From Marihabitans asiaticum (GTDB taxonomy: Bacteria; Actinomycetota; Actinomycetes; Actinomycetales; Dermatophilaceae): a stretch of DNA of 64,000 nt. Each line of letters opens with the position of its first letter. Position 1 is the first letter of the stretch. A model generated the notes under the pieces. It saw only the letters and a list, made by a program, of their open reading frames with translations, did not search any database and had not been told where the DNA came from. The translations under genes and the position numbers were made by a program. This document shows positions 49,964 to 59,821 of the stretch, piece by piece. The stretch spans positions 1 through 64,000 of the forward strand of contig NZ_VIUW01000004.1 of NCBI RefSeq assembly GCF_007828725.1. The letters are read 5' to 3'.

Positions 49964-52900
49964 CAGAGTTGTCCGTTCTCGTTGATACCAGGGAGCACGC
50001 CATCGTCGAAGGTGAGCGCGTCCTGACCCGCGACGGCCTTATCGCTCGGAGGCTTGCGGAGTGCTGCAGGTACCCCGGGAAGCTCGTCGGCGGCTATGAA
50101 CGGCCCCGCCATGATTTGCTCCAGTAGCGCGACGCCGTGGGGAACGAGTGCAACCGTCTCCTTGATGGCAGCGACTATCTCGATGAGCTCGACGCTCCAT
50201 TCGTGCAACCAAGAGGTCGGACGGATGTGGTCAAGCGGAGAGGTACTGGAGGCGGCACGGCCAGCAGGCTTGGACATGCGATAGCCGAGCCACTTGGGGA
50301 TCACATCCATCCCGCTCACCTCGAAGTTCCAAACGTCCGTGGGAACTCCTGTCAGGATGCCGTCGGCAACCTGCAAGGCCTCGGTGGCTGCGTGGTACTT
50401 GATGTCGGCCCTCCCGTCAGGGAGACGTGACGGCTCGGTCGTCCAGGTGATTCCACTTGTAGGAAGGGGACCGGTGCCGAACCGCTCGCCGAACGTCTGT
50501 AGCCAGATCAACCTCTGACCGTGCTTCACCATCTGCGCGAAAAGCTCCGGGTCGGACGTAAGCGGCACACGGGGCCCGGGAGTCTCTAGCGCCTCGTGGA
50601 ATCGGTCGGTGTAGTCGGTGCCAGCGAGCACGCCGAAGGTGTAGGCGAAGAGCTGCTCGACGGTGACCTTGACCCCCAGCTTGTCGCTAAGAACCCTGAA
50701 CGCCGCCGGGTCCGCGTTGGGTGTGCCATTGGCGTCGCGGTACAGCGGAACGATGTCCTTGCCGCCGTAGGAGCCGCGGAAGTGATGCTTGTCCGGCACG
50801 GCTGTCGTCAGCGTCGCCGCTGGTCCGCCGCCGAGACTCGTCGTGTTCATGGTCGTGAGGAACACCTGCTTGCTTGACAGGGATGCCCAGAGCGACGGAC
50901 TCTCGGTCTTGGCGAGGCGAGGGTCATGGAAGGTCCACTGACGATCGAACGAGCGCATTCCGAAGCGGACGACGGGTTGGTGAGCGTCACCCGACTTGAG
51001 GTCGACGAGCTTCGTCATGCCGGGCACCTTGGTGGTGATGCTGCGCCCGGTCTTCGAAGGCGCGAAGTACTTCAGACGCTCGTCGGGCACACTCGTCGCA
51101 AGGAACTGCTCCCATCGCTCCTCTAGCAGTTCTTTGGTCGGGGCGACCGGCCACGTGCGACTGATCATCGACCCTGGCTGCTGCCACGGAAACAGGTCGG
51201 TCACTTTGGGGCACGCCGCCCAGTCGGCACCGCCTGCGGTCGGGATCAGGGGCGAGTGCCAGTCGGTACTCGCCTCAAGGGTGGTGAGCGTTGTCTTGCC
51301 CAAGGCGAGGTCGGTGAGGGCGGCGAGCTTGTCGGCACGGGTGCCCCAGTAGCTGGCGTAGCGGACGAGCGCGGGCTTGCTCCGGTCGCTCTTGCCGTGG
51401 CGGATGAGCGTGACGATGGCGACGGGTGACTCGATGTCGAAAACGTTCTCGTCCTTGCGGGTGCCCTTGTTGTCGCCGTGGAGATCGATGACAGTGATCT
51501 CGTCAGCAACCTCGCGGGCGAGTCGGCGAAGGCCCAGGAATCCGGGACCGTCGAGCCACGACGAGGCGGTGATCATGGACACGACGGCCGGACCCGTGTT
51601 CTCCTCGAAGACCTTCCAGATCGCCCAGCGCCAGAAGTAGACGTAGAGGTTGTAGAGGCTCGCGTGTGCGCTGAAGATGACGTGCTTCTTGGCGTCGTCG
51701 AAGATGTCGTCGAAGAGCGACCTCTCGCCGACGGCCTTGATGCCCTTGGTCTTCGCGGTGATGAACCCTCCCGTGCCTTGGCTCTCAACGCGGTCGTAGG
51801 GCGGGTTGCCGATCAGCACGTTGTGGTGCCAGTCGTACTTCACGCGGTCAGCCTGGACGCCTTCGGCGCCGATCGGGTCGTCGAGGCCACTGATGCGGGC
51901 GACGCGCTTCTCGGACAGAGTGTCGCCGAGGAAGACGGGGATGCGCTCCTGCTCTCGGAGGTCTTCGGGGAGGTCGAGCGAGACCTTCAGGTGGCTGACT
52001 GCGTAGGACGCGAGCGAGATCTCCAGGGCCGAGGCGTGGCTCAGCGCGGTCTTGACGCCGATCTCGCCCGCGTTGCGCTTTGCCTGCTCCAGCCACTCGA
52101 CCAGGAAAGTGCCGGTGCCGTTTGCGGGGTCGAACATCGAGACCATCGAGTCCTCGGCGAGAGCGCCTTTCGGGATGTCGATGTCGGGGTGGGACTTGAC
52201 GTACTCGCCCCAGGTCGTCGGGTCCGCGACGCCCAAGGGCAGACCGAACGACTTGAGCGCGTCGTCGACGGTCTTGACGATGTAGCGCACGACTGGTTTG
52301 GGCGTGTAGAAGGCACCGAGGTCCTTGCGCTGCTCCGGGTCGTACTGGGCGAGGAACTCCTCGTAGAAGTAGACGACGGGGTCGTCGCGCTGGTTGTCGG
52401 CTCCGAAGTCGGCGAGGAGCTCATCGACGTTGGTCCGGGCGAGCTGCTCGGCGAGGTCGGCGAGGCCGAGTTCGTCGACGTCGATGATGCCGTCAGAGCC
52501 CTCGCGGAAGCGGGCGTAGATCGCGTCCAGGAACTCGTTGTCGAACTTCATCACCGCGAGCGACTGCTCGGACTCGAACTGCTCCGGGTGCGCGATGCGC
52601 GCGGTGAGCAGGCCATAGACCATCGTCTGCGCGTAGACGTCGGCGAAACGTTCCTCGGTGATGTCGCCGAGGAGCTGCTCGCGGACGTCGCGGTACAGGC
52701 TACGGATCGGCCCGGTCTTGGTCTCGACGGTAAGCAGGTCGGCGACCTCGTCGCGGACGTCCTGGGCCACCTCCGCCATTCGGCGAGAGAGCTGCTTCGC
52801 GGTTCTGAGGCCTTCTCGGTAGCCGGCGAGCGCACGCCCGCCTACAGGGTCGACGACAAGTCGTGGCGCATCGTCAGCGGTCCACGACAGCTCAGGGACG

Positions 52901-53409
52901 GCCTTGCGGACCAGCAGGTCGAGGCGGGTCTCGGTGGGCTTGTCCGACCACGACAAGACCCGCAGGACACGCTTGCCGTCCTTCTCGCGGAAGTTCACGA
53001 CATGGATGACCTTCTGGTCGCCGTTGGCGAAGCAGAAGAACAGCAGGTCGTCGAGTTCCCACGTGGGATGCGTGCCTGCGCCGCGCCCACGCTTGTTGCT
53101 CACGAGCCGGTGGACCAGACGCCGAACGGCAGTGATCGGGAGATTGCGGCCGTCGAAGTTGAGGAAGAAGACTCCGAAGTTCTGTTTGGCGGTGAGCGGC
53201 GGGAGCTGGGTGATATCGATGAGCTTGGCGACCTTGGCGGGGTCGAGGTGTAGTTCTTCCGGCTTCCAGTCGATGAGGATGTCGTCGGACTGGAGATGGG
53301 TGACGTCCGGCAGGGGCCAGGAGAGACCGTCGCGAAGGAAGTCGATGAGTGCCCAGGTGTCCTTTGGGGCATTGCGGATCAGCTCGCGCAGCTTGGCGTC
53401 GGCGACCAT
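49963..53409 (-). CDS. Type ISP-like N6-adenine DNA methyltransferase
   Basis: The product is 1148 aa. The N-terminal about 330 residues are a type ISP/helicase-associated region. The methylase domain begins LGAFYTPKPVVRYIVK, has motif I DPANGTGTFLVEWL and motif IV LIGNPPYD, then SLYNLYVYFWRW. A long C-terminal region (about 720-1148) resembles a target-recognition and specificity region. It starts directly after the helicase gene stop, so the two proteins probably act together in modification-based phage defence. I see no nuclease motif inside it. Confidence 0.88.
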   Translation of the reverse strand: MVADAKLRELIRNAPKDTWALIDFLRDGLSWPLPDVTHLQSDDILIDWKPEELHLDPAKVAKLIDITQLPPLTAKQNFGVFFLNFDGRNLPITAVRRLVHRLVSNKRGRGAGTHPTWELDDLLFFCFANGDQKVIHVVNFREKDGKRVLRVLSWSDKPTETRLDLLVRKAVPELSWTADDAPRLVVDPVGGRALAGYREGLRTAKQLSRRMAEVAQDVRDEVADLLTVETKTGPIRSLYRDVREQLLGDITEERFADVYAQTMVYGLLTARIAHPEQFESEQSLAVMKFDNEFLDAIYARFREGSDGIIDVDELGLADLAEQLARTNVDELLADFGADNQRDDPVVYFYEEFLAQYDPEQRKDLGAFYTPKPVVRYIVKTVDDALKSFGLPLGVADPTTWGEYVKSHPDIDIPKGALAEDSMVSMFDPANGTGTFLVEWLEQAKRNAGEIGVKTALSHASALEISLASYAVSHLKVSLDLPEDLREQERIPVFLGDTLSEKRVARISGLDDPIGAEGVQADRVKYDWHHNVLIGNPPYDRVESQGTGGFITAKTKGIKAVGERSLFDDIFDDAKKHVIFSAHASLYNLYVYFWRWAIWKVFEENTGPAVVSMITASSWLDGPGFLGLRRLAREVADEITVIDLHGDNKGTRKDENVFDIESPVAIVTLIRHGKSDRSKPALVRYASYWGTRADKLAALTDLALGKTTLTTLEASTDWHSPLIPTAGGADWAACPKVTDLFPWQQPGSMISRTWPVAPTKELLEERWEQFLATSVPDERLKYFAPSKTGRSITTKVPGMTKLVDLKSGDAHQPVVRFGMRSFDRQWTFHDPRLAKTESPSLWASLSSKQVFLTTMNTTSLGGGPAATLTTAVPDKHHFRGSYGGKDIVPLYRDANGTPNADPAAFRVLSDKLGVKVTVEQLFAYTFGVLAGTDYTDRFHEALETPGPRVPLTSDPELFAQMVKHGQRLIWLQTFGERFGTGPLPTSGITWTTEPSRLPDGRADIKYHAATEALQVADGILTGVPTDVWNFEVSGMDVIPKWLGYRMSKPAGRAASSTSPLDHIRPTSWLHEWSVELIEIVAAIKETVALVPHGVALLEQIMAGPFIAADELPGVPAALRKPPSDKAVAGQDALTFDDGVLPGINENGQL

Positions 53410-56400
53410 TCACTGCACCTCGATCCAGCAGAGCGTCTTGGGTGAAGGCGCATCGAGGGGCATCTGGGTCTCCTTGCGAAGCTGTTTGGTCTGGTCCCGT
53501 TCGAACTCGCGAAGCGCGGAGTGCACCTTTGAGTGGTCGCTGAAACCCTTGGCCTTGTCGGTCGGCTCGGCGGCGATGGCGGCCTCGACGGCATGGAGCC
53601 CGTGCTCGTCGCCGTCCGGTGTGCGCACCGACCACTGGATCTCGCCCGGTTCGATGCTCCACTTTGCCTCGGCACCGTCAGTGGCCTTTGTGAGCAAGGG
53701 GATGCGGCGACAGACGAACACACCTGTGGGCTTGCCGTCCTTGGCGGTGGAGATGCCGTCGGGGAGGCGGTCGACGAGCTCTTCGAGCCCGGGGTTGTCC
53801 TTGACGAGCGTCAGCCACTTGAGGCGGAGCTCCTCGATGGGCGCGATGTCGCCGTTGTACTCGTCCTTGAAGGCCTGGAATACCTTCACGTCGTCGTACA
53901 GGTCGGACTCGTCGATGAGCTTGCCGCCTGGGATGCCGAGCGTGCTGGATATCATCAGGGTCTTGCCGTGGACGCGGTTGTAGAGCTTGATGAGGTCCTC
54001 GATCTCGGTCGGCGGCAGGAAGTTGCGGATCTGGATGTGGCCGCGCGACTTCTTGGCCGACGGCCGCTCCTTGACCAGCTCCTTCTCGATCGCTGGGTTC
54101 ATCCGGCGGTCCACACGGCCGATGCGCTGCATGAGGCGCACGGGGTTCCAGTGGATGTCGTAGTTGACCAGCAGCGTGCCGTCCTGAAGGTTGACACCCT
54201 CGCTGAGCACGTCGGTGGAGACCAGCACGCGGAGAGGGGCGAGCTTCGTGCGGTCGGCAGCCGACACCTTGTTGTAGAAGGGGGCGAACCGCTTGATCAT
54301 CTCGTAGCGCGACGAGCCGGCGGTGCGCGAACCGTCGATCCGGTCGACGTCGGCGAGCCCGTCCTTCCGGAGGCTCTCTTCGAGGTAGCGGGCGGTGTCG
54401 GCGAACTCGGTGAACACGATCACCTGCTCGGTGCGGAACTCCGGCGTGAAGACGTCAGGGTCGAGCACCTCCTCTCCCTTCTTAGCCTTCACTTTGGTTC
54501 GTCCGATCAACAGGTCGCGGAGGCGGAGGTACTTGTCGTCCACCCCCGCACCGCCCAAGATCAGGTCCATGAACCGCTGGAGCTGATCAAGGTCCTCAAA
54601 CGCTGCGTCGATCATGTCCTGAAGCTTGTAGTCGCCGCCCACCAGGTTGTAGTCGAGCTCGCTGAGCGCCTCCTCGGTGAGGTCTTCTTCGTGCCAGACC
54701 TCCTCCAACGTGGCGCGATAGCGGTCGTGGATTGCTTCCAGGGTGGGCTCGTTAGCTGTACGCCAATCGGCCAGGCGGATCTCCTGGTCGGGGTCGACCT
54801 TGGTGTTCACGTCGAGCCAGTGCAGCACCTTCGCCGACAAATCGAGGCAGGAGCCCGCGAAGGCAGCCAGGCTCGACTCGAAACGCTTGAGGAAGATCGT
54901 CCGGATCAGGGCGACGACCTGCTTCTGGCGGTTCTCGGCCTTCGTGTCGACGTCCTTCTTCGTCGAGAACGCCAAGGGGTAGTACATCGGCAGGACGAAG
55001 AGCGGGGTTGATCGGCTGAACGCGTTCTGCAGCTCGGTGAAGAGAGGGGTGTACAGCGTGCCGAAGTCGTAGGGAATGACGCGCGGCACCTGGGTGTCGG
55101 GGAAGATCACCTCCGAGCCGCCGACCACCTTCGAGCTCTCGACGGCGTACTTGCGGCTGTTCTGATGAATGATCGACTGGAAGAGCTTGTCCTTGGCCAT
55201 CAGGTCTGCGATTGCGGCGGCATCTGGGACTGTGGCCTTGAACGGCTTCTCTAGCGCAATGAAGTACTTGCGCAGGCTCTTGATGCCGATGCTGGCGAAG
55301 TGGTCGTCCTCATCGACCCCGGTGAACAGCTCGGCCTGGTGGACGAGATCGAAGAGTGAGTTGTTGATTGGCGTGGCGGTCAGGTTGAATACGATCTTGC
55401 CCTGGCAGATCTTCTCCATGCGCCACCAGCGGGAGCCCCAGGGGTTCTCTTCAGTGGGCACCGTGCCGTGGTTCCGAAAGTTGTGGGCCTCGTCGATGAT
55501 CACCACGTCGGCCCGCTTGGCGAGGTGCTCGATCTCCTCGGCACCGGCCTTCGTGGTGAGGTCCGTGTGAGCCTTTACGATCACGTTGGAGAACTGCCCG
55601 CCGTACAACTCAGGCAGTCTTTCCTTGATCTCTGGATTCCACACGGCGTCCTGGCCGGTCTTGGTCGCCATGATCAGCACGTTCTTGCGTTGCCGCACCG
55701 CGTAGTACTCGGTCAGCATCAGGCCCACGAAAGTCTTCCCGAGACCCACGCCGTCGGTCAGGAAGCCGCCACCCCAGCGGCGCGACATCTCGACGAGCGA
55801 GTGGAAGGCCTCCTGCTGGTAGGGGGCGAGCATCGGATAGATGACCGACTCCGACTCCTCCCAGGACTTGTCGGTGGGGTCGACGTTGGCCGTGAGAGCT
55901 TGGAGCGCCTTGGCATAGACCTCGAAGGGCGTGAATTCTCGAACGTTGTGCTCCACTACGGCCAGCAGCTCGGGATTGACCGGTGTCGCGTCGGCCCAGT
56001 GCTCTTCGTACCACGCCTGGAGATCGGCGACCTCTGGTCCCTGGAACTTCACGTTGAGCTCGACGTTCTGGGTGAGTCCAGGGCGGGTGAAGTTGGAGGA
56101 GCCGACCAGGGCCGCCGAGCCCACCACCTTCAGCTTGCTGTGTGTGATGTAGGCCTTGGCGTGGAACTTCTTGGGCTTGTAGACGCGGATCTCGATCTTG
56201 CCGGTCCGGACGCCGTCGACCACGGCGTCTACGCCTGTCAGGAAGGTGTCACCGTTCTGGCGTTCGATGTCGATCGAGGTGTCGAGCGCCGCTGCGATGG
56301 CGTCGGCTGTGGTCCTGCCCGTCTCGCCACCGATAAGGAGACGAATCTTGTCGACCTTCTGCCAGGCACCATCGAGTGCCAGGAAGGCACCGATCTCGAA

Positions 56401-56514
56401 GTGACCCGTGGCGATGTCGATTGCCGAGCTGATATCGCACCACTCACGAACGTACTGGAGAGCCTTCCACTCCTGCGCGGTGTTGTCGACGATGAACTGC
56501 TCTGAAGTGGCCAA
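53410..56514 (-). CDS. PLD-nuclease / SNF2-type helicase
   Basis: The product is 1034 aa from a TTG with GAGGAG upstream; a GTG at 56601 gives 1063 aa. The N-terminal phospholipase D-type domain (about 10-190) has HAKAYI and GSSNFTRPGLTQN, the HxK and SSNFT motifs. The helicase part has GVGLGKTFVGLML (Walker A), IIDEAHNFRN, FNLTATPINN, FTEFADTARYLEESL and MQRIGRVDRRMN. This PLD-helicase fusion is known from DISARM-like and restriction loci. It sits between the DGQHR gene and the methylase. Confidence 0.9.
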   Translation of the reverse strand: MATSEQFIVDNTAQEWKALQYVREWCDISSAIDIATGHFEIGAFLALDGAWQKVDKIRLLIGGETGRTTADAIAAALDTSIDIERQNGDTFLTGVDAVVDGVRTGKIEIRVYKPKKFHAKAYITHSKLKVVGSAALVGSSNFTRPGLTQNVELNVKFQGPEVADLQAWYEEHWADATPVNPELLAVVEHNVREFTPFEVYAKALQALTANVDPTDKSWEESESVIYPMLAPYQQEAFHSLVEMSRRWGGGFLTDGVGLGKTFVGLMLTEYYAVRQRKNVLIMATKTGQDAVWNPEIKERLPELYGGQFSNVIVKAHTDLTTKAGAEEIEHLAKRADVVIIDEAHNFRNHGTVPTEENPWGSRWWRMEKICQGKIVFNLTATPINNSLFDLVHQAELFTGVDEDDHFASIGIKSLRKYFIALEKPFKATVPDAAAIADLMAKDKLFQSIIHQNSRKYAVESSKVVGGSEVIFPDTQVPRVIPYDFGTLYTPLFTELQNAFSRSTPLFVLPMYYPLAFSTKKDVDTKAENRQKQVVALIRTIFLKRFESSLAAFAGSCLDLSAKVLHWLDVNTKVDPDQEIRLADWRTANEPTLEAIHDRYRATLEEVWHEEDLTEEALSELDYNLVGGDYKLQDMIDAAFEDLDQLQRFMDLILGGAGVDDKYLRLRDLLIGRTKVKAKKGEEVLDPDVFTPEFRTEQVIVFTEFADTARYLEESLRKDGLADVDRIDGSRTAGSSRYEMIKRFAPFYNKVSAADRTKLAPLRVLVSTDVLSEGVNLQDGTLLVNYDIHWNPVRLMQRIGRVDRRMNPAIEKELVKERPSAKKSRGHIQIRNFLPPTEIEDLIKLYNRVHGKTLMISSTLGIPGGKLIDESDLYDDVKVFQAFKDEYNGDIAPIEELRLKWLTLVKDNPGLEELVDRLPDGISTAKDGKPTGVFVCRRIPLLTKATDGAEAKWSIEPGEIQWSVRTPDGDEHGLHAVEAAIAAEPTDKAKGFSDHSKVHSALREFERDQTKQLRKETQMPLDAPSPKTLCWIEVQ

Positions 56515-56607
56515 TGCTTGTCTCCTCGATGGTTCCTCGCTCCGAACTCTATGGGTCACGCTTGCCTCAGCCACCTCCTCTACTGATGGTTGACGCCTCA
56601 CCCATGA

Positions 56608-57729
56608 TCAGATGAGCCCTACCTTCGCGACGAACGCGTCTGCAACTGCCTTCCGCGTCTGGAACGACGAGCGGATGGTCAGGCGCGCTTCGCCGCTGGC
56701 CGTCACCGACGAGACCAACACACCCATGCTCTGCCAGTCCGGGTTGCTGTAAGCGAAGTAGTCGACTGGCTGACCGTTGCCAGCTGCGGCTGGCTCTGCC
56801 AGACGCTCGAGGCAATGCAAGTCTCTCTCGCGCGTACGCCAGATTTCGGCCGCGACCGCGACCACACCGTGGACCGACAGGGCGCTGCCGGCGATCGAGG
56901 AGCCTCGCAACGCCCGACGCTCGTCGATCGTCACCCGCCCGAACTCCGGTCGGACCTCTACGAGCTTGTCCCAGAATCGAACGAGGAAGGCCACCTGCTC
57001 GTCGCGTGCCTCAGTCGTGAAGGGGACATCGCTCCAGTGGTTCTCCAGCGCCTTGGAGAGCGTATTGAAAGCGAAGAGTTTCGCCGAGGATGCGGAGACG
57101 GAGTTCTTGAGCACTTCGACGTTGTTGAACGTCAAGTGGGGCGACCCGTGCACGAGCCGATTCGCGAGGTCGTCCGTGGTGAAGTCGTCACTGTAGGCGG
57201 ACTTCGCCGCGCTCTCGTTCACCTTGTCGCCCTCGGTGTTGAAGCTGCGACCCACCCGGCTGGCGGTCCTTCGGTCGGCCACCCAGATGCGTACGGCGAA
57301 CCGACGGTCGAAGAGGTGCAACGCGTCTGGGTTCATGGCTGCGATGTTGTCCGCAGCCTGCTGGATGGCCGTGATGCGGGACTGCGAGTCAACAGCGGTG
57401 TCGAAATAGCCAGTGAAGAGGATGAGGTTGTCGTCCTCCAGCTCGAAGTCGGTCCTGCCGGGATCGGGGTCGATCCGGATCGAGAGGTTGCCGATCACGC
57501 CGTTCCCAGCGAGGAGGTCGTGCGACCAGTTGCCCACCTTGCGCTTCGTCTTGGCGGACATCTTGTTCGTGCGCCAATCGGGGCGGATGTTCCCCTCAAG
57601 GCGAAGCAGGTCCGCATTGATGAGCTCGATGATCTGCCTCCCGGTGAGGACGGTCTCGAAGTGGACCCCGCCGGCATCATCCACCTCGCGAACGTCTTCA
57701 AGGATCAGGATGGGGTCGTGCTTGGCCAT
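56608..57729 (-). CDS. DGQHR-domain (DndB-like) protein
   Basis: The product is 373 aa. It has the DndB-type layout: VLTGRQIIELINADLLRLEG, RKVGNWSHDLLAGNGVIGN, LILFTGYFDTAVDSQSRITA and AAMNPDALHLFDRRFAVRIW. The DGQHR-type signature is altered to DSQSRIT, so assignment to the superfamily is good but to DndB itself less so. DndB proteins regulate phosphorothioate-modification operons in several bacteria; no dndCDE genes are here. It is the first gene of the operon and may autoregulate through the inverted repeat upstream. Confidence 0.78.
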   Translation of the reverse strand: MAKHDPILILEDVREVDDAGGVHFETVLTGRQIIELINADLLRLEGNIRPDWRTNKMSAKTKRKVGNWSHDLLAGNGVIGNLSIRIDPDPGRTDFELEDDNLILFTGYFDTAVDSQSRITAIQQAADNIAAMNPDALHLFDRRFAVRIWVADRRTASRVGRSFNTEGDKVNESAAKSAYSDDFTTDDLANRLVHGSPHLTFNNVEVLKNSVSASSAKLFAFNTLSKALENHWSDVPFTTEARDEQVAFLVRFWDKLVEVRPEFGRVTIDERRALRGSSIAGSALSVHGVVAVAAEIWRTRERDLHCLERLAEPAAAGNGQPVDYFAYSNPDWQSMGVLVSSVTASGEARLTIRSSFQTRKAVADAFVAKVGLI

Positions 57730-57745
57730 GGTGCTGCTCCTTTAG

Positions 57746-57795
57746 TACGGGTCTACGTATGCAACACCTGTCACTCTAGGACACGTAGGCCCGTA
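57746..57795. promoter_or_regulatory. Inverted repeat in the promoter region of the defence operon
   Basis: TACGGGTCTACGT (57746-57758) and ACGTAGGCCCGTA (57783-57795) are inverted copies with one mismatch over 13 bp, separated by 24 bp, just upstream of the DGQHR gene ribosome site. Confidence 0.65.
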
Positions 57796-58140
57796 TGACA
57801 AGCGAATAGGCGTAGACGCGCTCCCCCGCCGGCAACCACTGGCCCCTGGGCGTTTGGGGCTAGCCGAAGAGCCCTCCCCCGACGACGCCGCCAGCAAGCT
57901 CCCCGAACATCCGCGGTAGGTGTCACTCGACCAAGGACAGCGATGCACCCGACAATGTTGGGGCCTGGGTGGGGACGTCGACCTTGTCGCCCTGAGGGTC
58001 GGGTCATGCGGTCACCAGTTCTTGCTCCAGCAGTGACGCTGGCCTCCACCCTGGGGATTCGTACCCATCGACGACGATCGCGACTCGGGCCAATCGCAGT
58101 CGCCAGGCCCTCCCGACCTAGTCGCAGAGCTCGGCGCCCC
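57796..58140. other. Gene-free stretch
   Basis: 345 bp between the defence operon promoter and a phosphatase remnant. Open frames here are not protein-like. I see no repeat, RNA or terminator. Confidence 0.5.
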
Positions 58141-58395
58141 TCATCCCCGGGTCCACTGAGCGGGCACTGCTCCGCGCTCAAGCACTTGCAGGAACCTGCG
58201 ATTCGGCGACGCGCTCGGCAGAGCCGAGCACACCACCTTCGTCGCAGTCTCGTGATCCACACCCCGCAGCATGGCGTACGCGATGCCCACCGAAGGCGTC
58301 CGTGATTCAGCAGCCACGCAGTTGACGAGCACGACGGGCCCCTCGTCGCGCAGCGCGGCGACGGTCTCGGGCGCGTCGCGCAGCACGAAGGCCAC
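58141..58395 (-). pseudogene. Fragment of a tyrosine phosphatase-like gene
   Basis: About 84 codons: DAPETVAALRDEGPVVLVNC, VAAESRTPSVGIAYAMLRGV, ALPSASPNRRFLQVLERG. This matches the C-terminal part of bacterial dual-specificity-type phosphatases, whose loop is HCxxxxxR; the His is replaced by Asn (VNCVAAESR). The N-terminal half is missing. It is probably a relic at the edge of the island. Confidence 0.55.
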
Positions 58396-58521
58396 GTTGC
58401 GGTCTCGCGCGCAACCACCGCTCGCCGGCGCGACGTGTCCGCCATCAATCTATGTGCGCCTGTCGAAGCGTGTGTTGCCTCTTCGCTTCCGCTCTGAGAT
58501 CCCTGTGTTAAGCATCTCCTC

Positions 58522-59589
58522 ATGGGCATCGAGGAGATGAGTGCGTACGACCAGGCCGCCTGGCAGGCGAGCATGGATGCCGTATACGAGTCACGCACTA
58601 AGCGTCGTGTTCCCGCTCAAGCACGGGAGTTCGCAGAAAGAGTGAGTCAAGCAGCATCGTCCGGTTACGACGCAATGCCTATGCGCGACCAAGCGGAATG
58701 GGTGATGGAGAAGGCATTCGACGGTGCGATGGCGGTCACATTCCGTCCGGCGCTTCGCTCGGTGAGGCCTACGGCCATGATCAACCGTGCGCAGGAGCGA
58801 CACCCCGAGATCGGTGAGCTCAGCGACCTGCGCTCTCTGTCGCTGGCCGATTGCGACAAGCTTCGACGATCGCGCGCCGGCTTGACGGTTGCCACTGCGG
58901 CGGAGGGTGGAGGCAGTTCCTTGGCCGTCACGGGCGCCGAGATCGCCACAACGGTGTCGGGCGGAACAACGGCAGCCGTAGCGTTCGCTGCTATAGCTGC
59001 CGACACGACGGCGACCATGGCTGCGATGGGGCGAGCGATCGGGACCGTCGCTTCCACATACGGCTACGACGTCCGCGACCCTGAGGAAGAGTTGTTTGCC
59101 CTCGGCGTCATGTCCCTGGCATCAGCGGGGACACTCACGGGCAAGACCTCCGCCATGGCGTCCCTCTCTCGGCTAACTCAGCAAATGATGCGCCAGGCCA
59201 CGTGGCGGCAGATGCGGCGGAACGTCCTGGTGAAAGCCATCGACAGCACATACAAAGCCCTCGGATTCAAGCTAACCCGAAGGAAGCTCGCCCAGACAGT
59301 CCCAGTCGCGGGCGTCCTGCTGAACGCAAGCGTAAATGCTGGTTTGGTCAACCAGACATTCAAGCAGGCAGAAGCGGTATATAGGCTGCGGTTCCTCTCG
59401 CAGAAGTACGGCATCGACCCCGCCGAGTGGCGGCGTGAGCAGGCGGAGGACCCCTCTGATAACGAGGGGGTCGTGAGGGCCGACGAAGAGCTTGAGCGGG
59501 TCATGGAAATGACGAGATCCGAGGAGGCCTCGCGTATCAGTGGATCCAGGCCTCCTGGGCCAGTGCGCGAGAGCTTAGAATCGTCATGA
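58522..59589 (+). CDS. EcsC family protein
   Basis: The product is 355 aa. The central Gly/Ala-rich segment (AGLTVATAAEGGGSSLAVTG, then AAVAFAAIAADTTATMAAMG, about residues 118-180) and the YGYDVRDPEEELFALGVM block are typical of EcsC proteins. An N-terminal helical part and an acidic C-terminal tail flank it. The function of EcsC is not settled; in Bacillus it neighbours an ABC exporter. It lacks the backbone octamer, as in the adjacent island. Confidence 0.85.
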   Translation: MGIEEMSAYDQAAWQASMDAVYESRTKRRVPAQAREFAERVSQAASSGYDAMPMRDQAEWVMEKAFDGAMAVTFRPALRSVRPTAMINRAQERHPEIGELSDLRSLSLADCDKLRRSRAGLTVATAAEGGGSSLAVTGAEIATTVSGGTTAAVAFAAIAADTTATMAAMGRAIGTVASTYGYDVRDPEEELFALGVMSLASAGTLTGKTSAMASLSRLTQQMMRQATWRQMRRNVLVKAIDSTYKALGFKLTRRKLAQTVPVAGVLLNASVNAGLVNQTFKQAEAVYRLRFLSQKYGIDPAEWRREQAEDPSDNEGVVRADEELERVMEMTRSEEASRISGSRPPGPVRESLESS

Positions 59590-59792
59590 CCGACCACCAC
59601 GGCTCGCGCGATCACCCAGATTCTGAGCACAACAGAGTTGACAGGCACCCGCAGACGTGGCAATCGAGGTCGAGGAGACCGTCCTCGGCCGGCCGGCGCC
59701 GTGATCACCCACCATGTCGAGGACGTCGTCCCGCGCGCCCGACGAACCGGGTGAGCCGGTCCGATTACGCTCTCCACGAACACCCCTTGCGC

Positions 59793-59808
59793 TCGAACAT
59801 ATGTTCGA
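59793..59808. promoter_or_regulatory. LexA (SOS) box upstream of the DUF222/HNH gene
   Basis: TCGAACATATGTTCGA is a perfect palindrome matching the actinobacterial/Gram-positive SOS consensus TCGAACnnnnGTTCGA. It lies 13 bp before the ATG of the gene at 59822. Confidence 0.85.
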
Positions 59809-59821
59809 ATAACGTACACAC

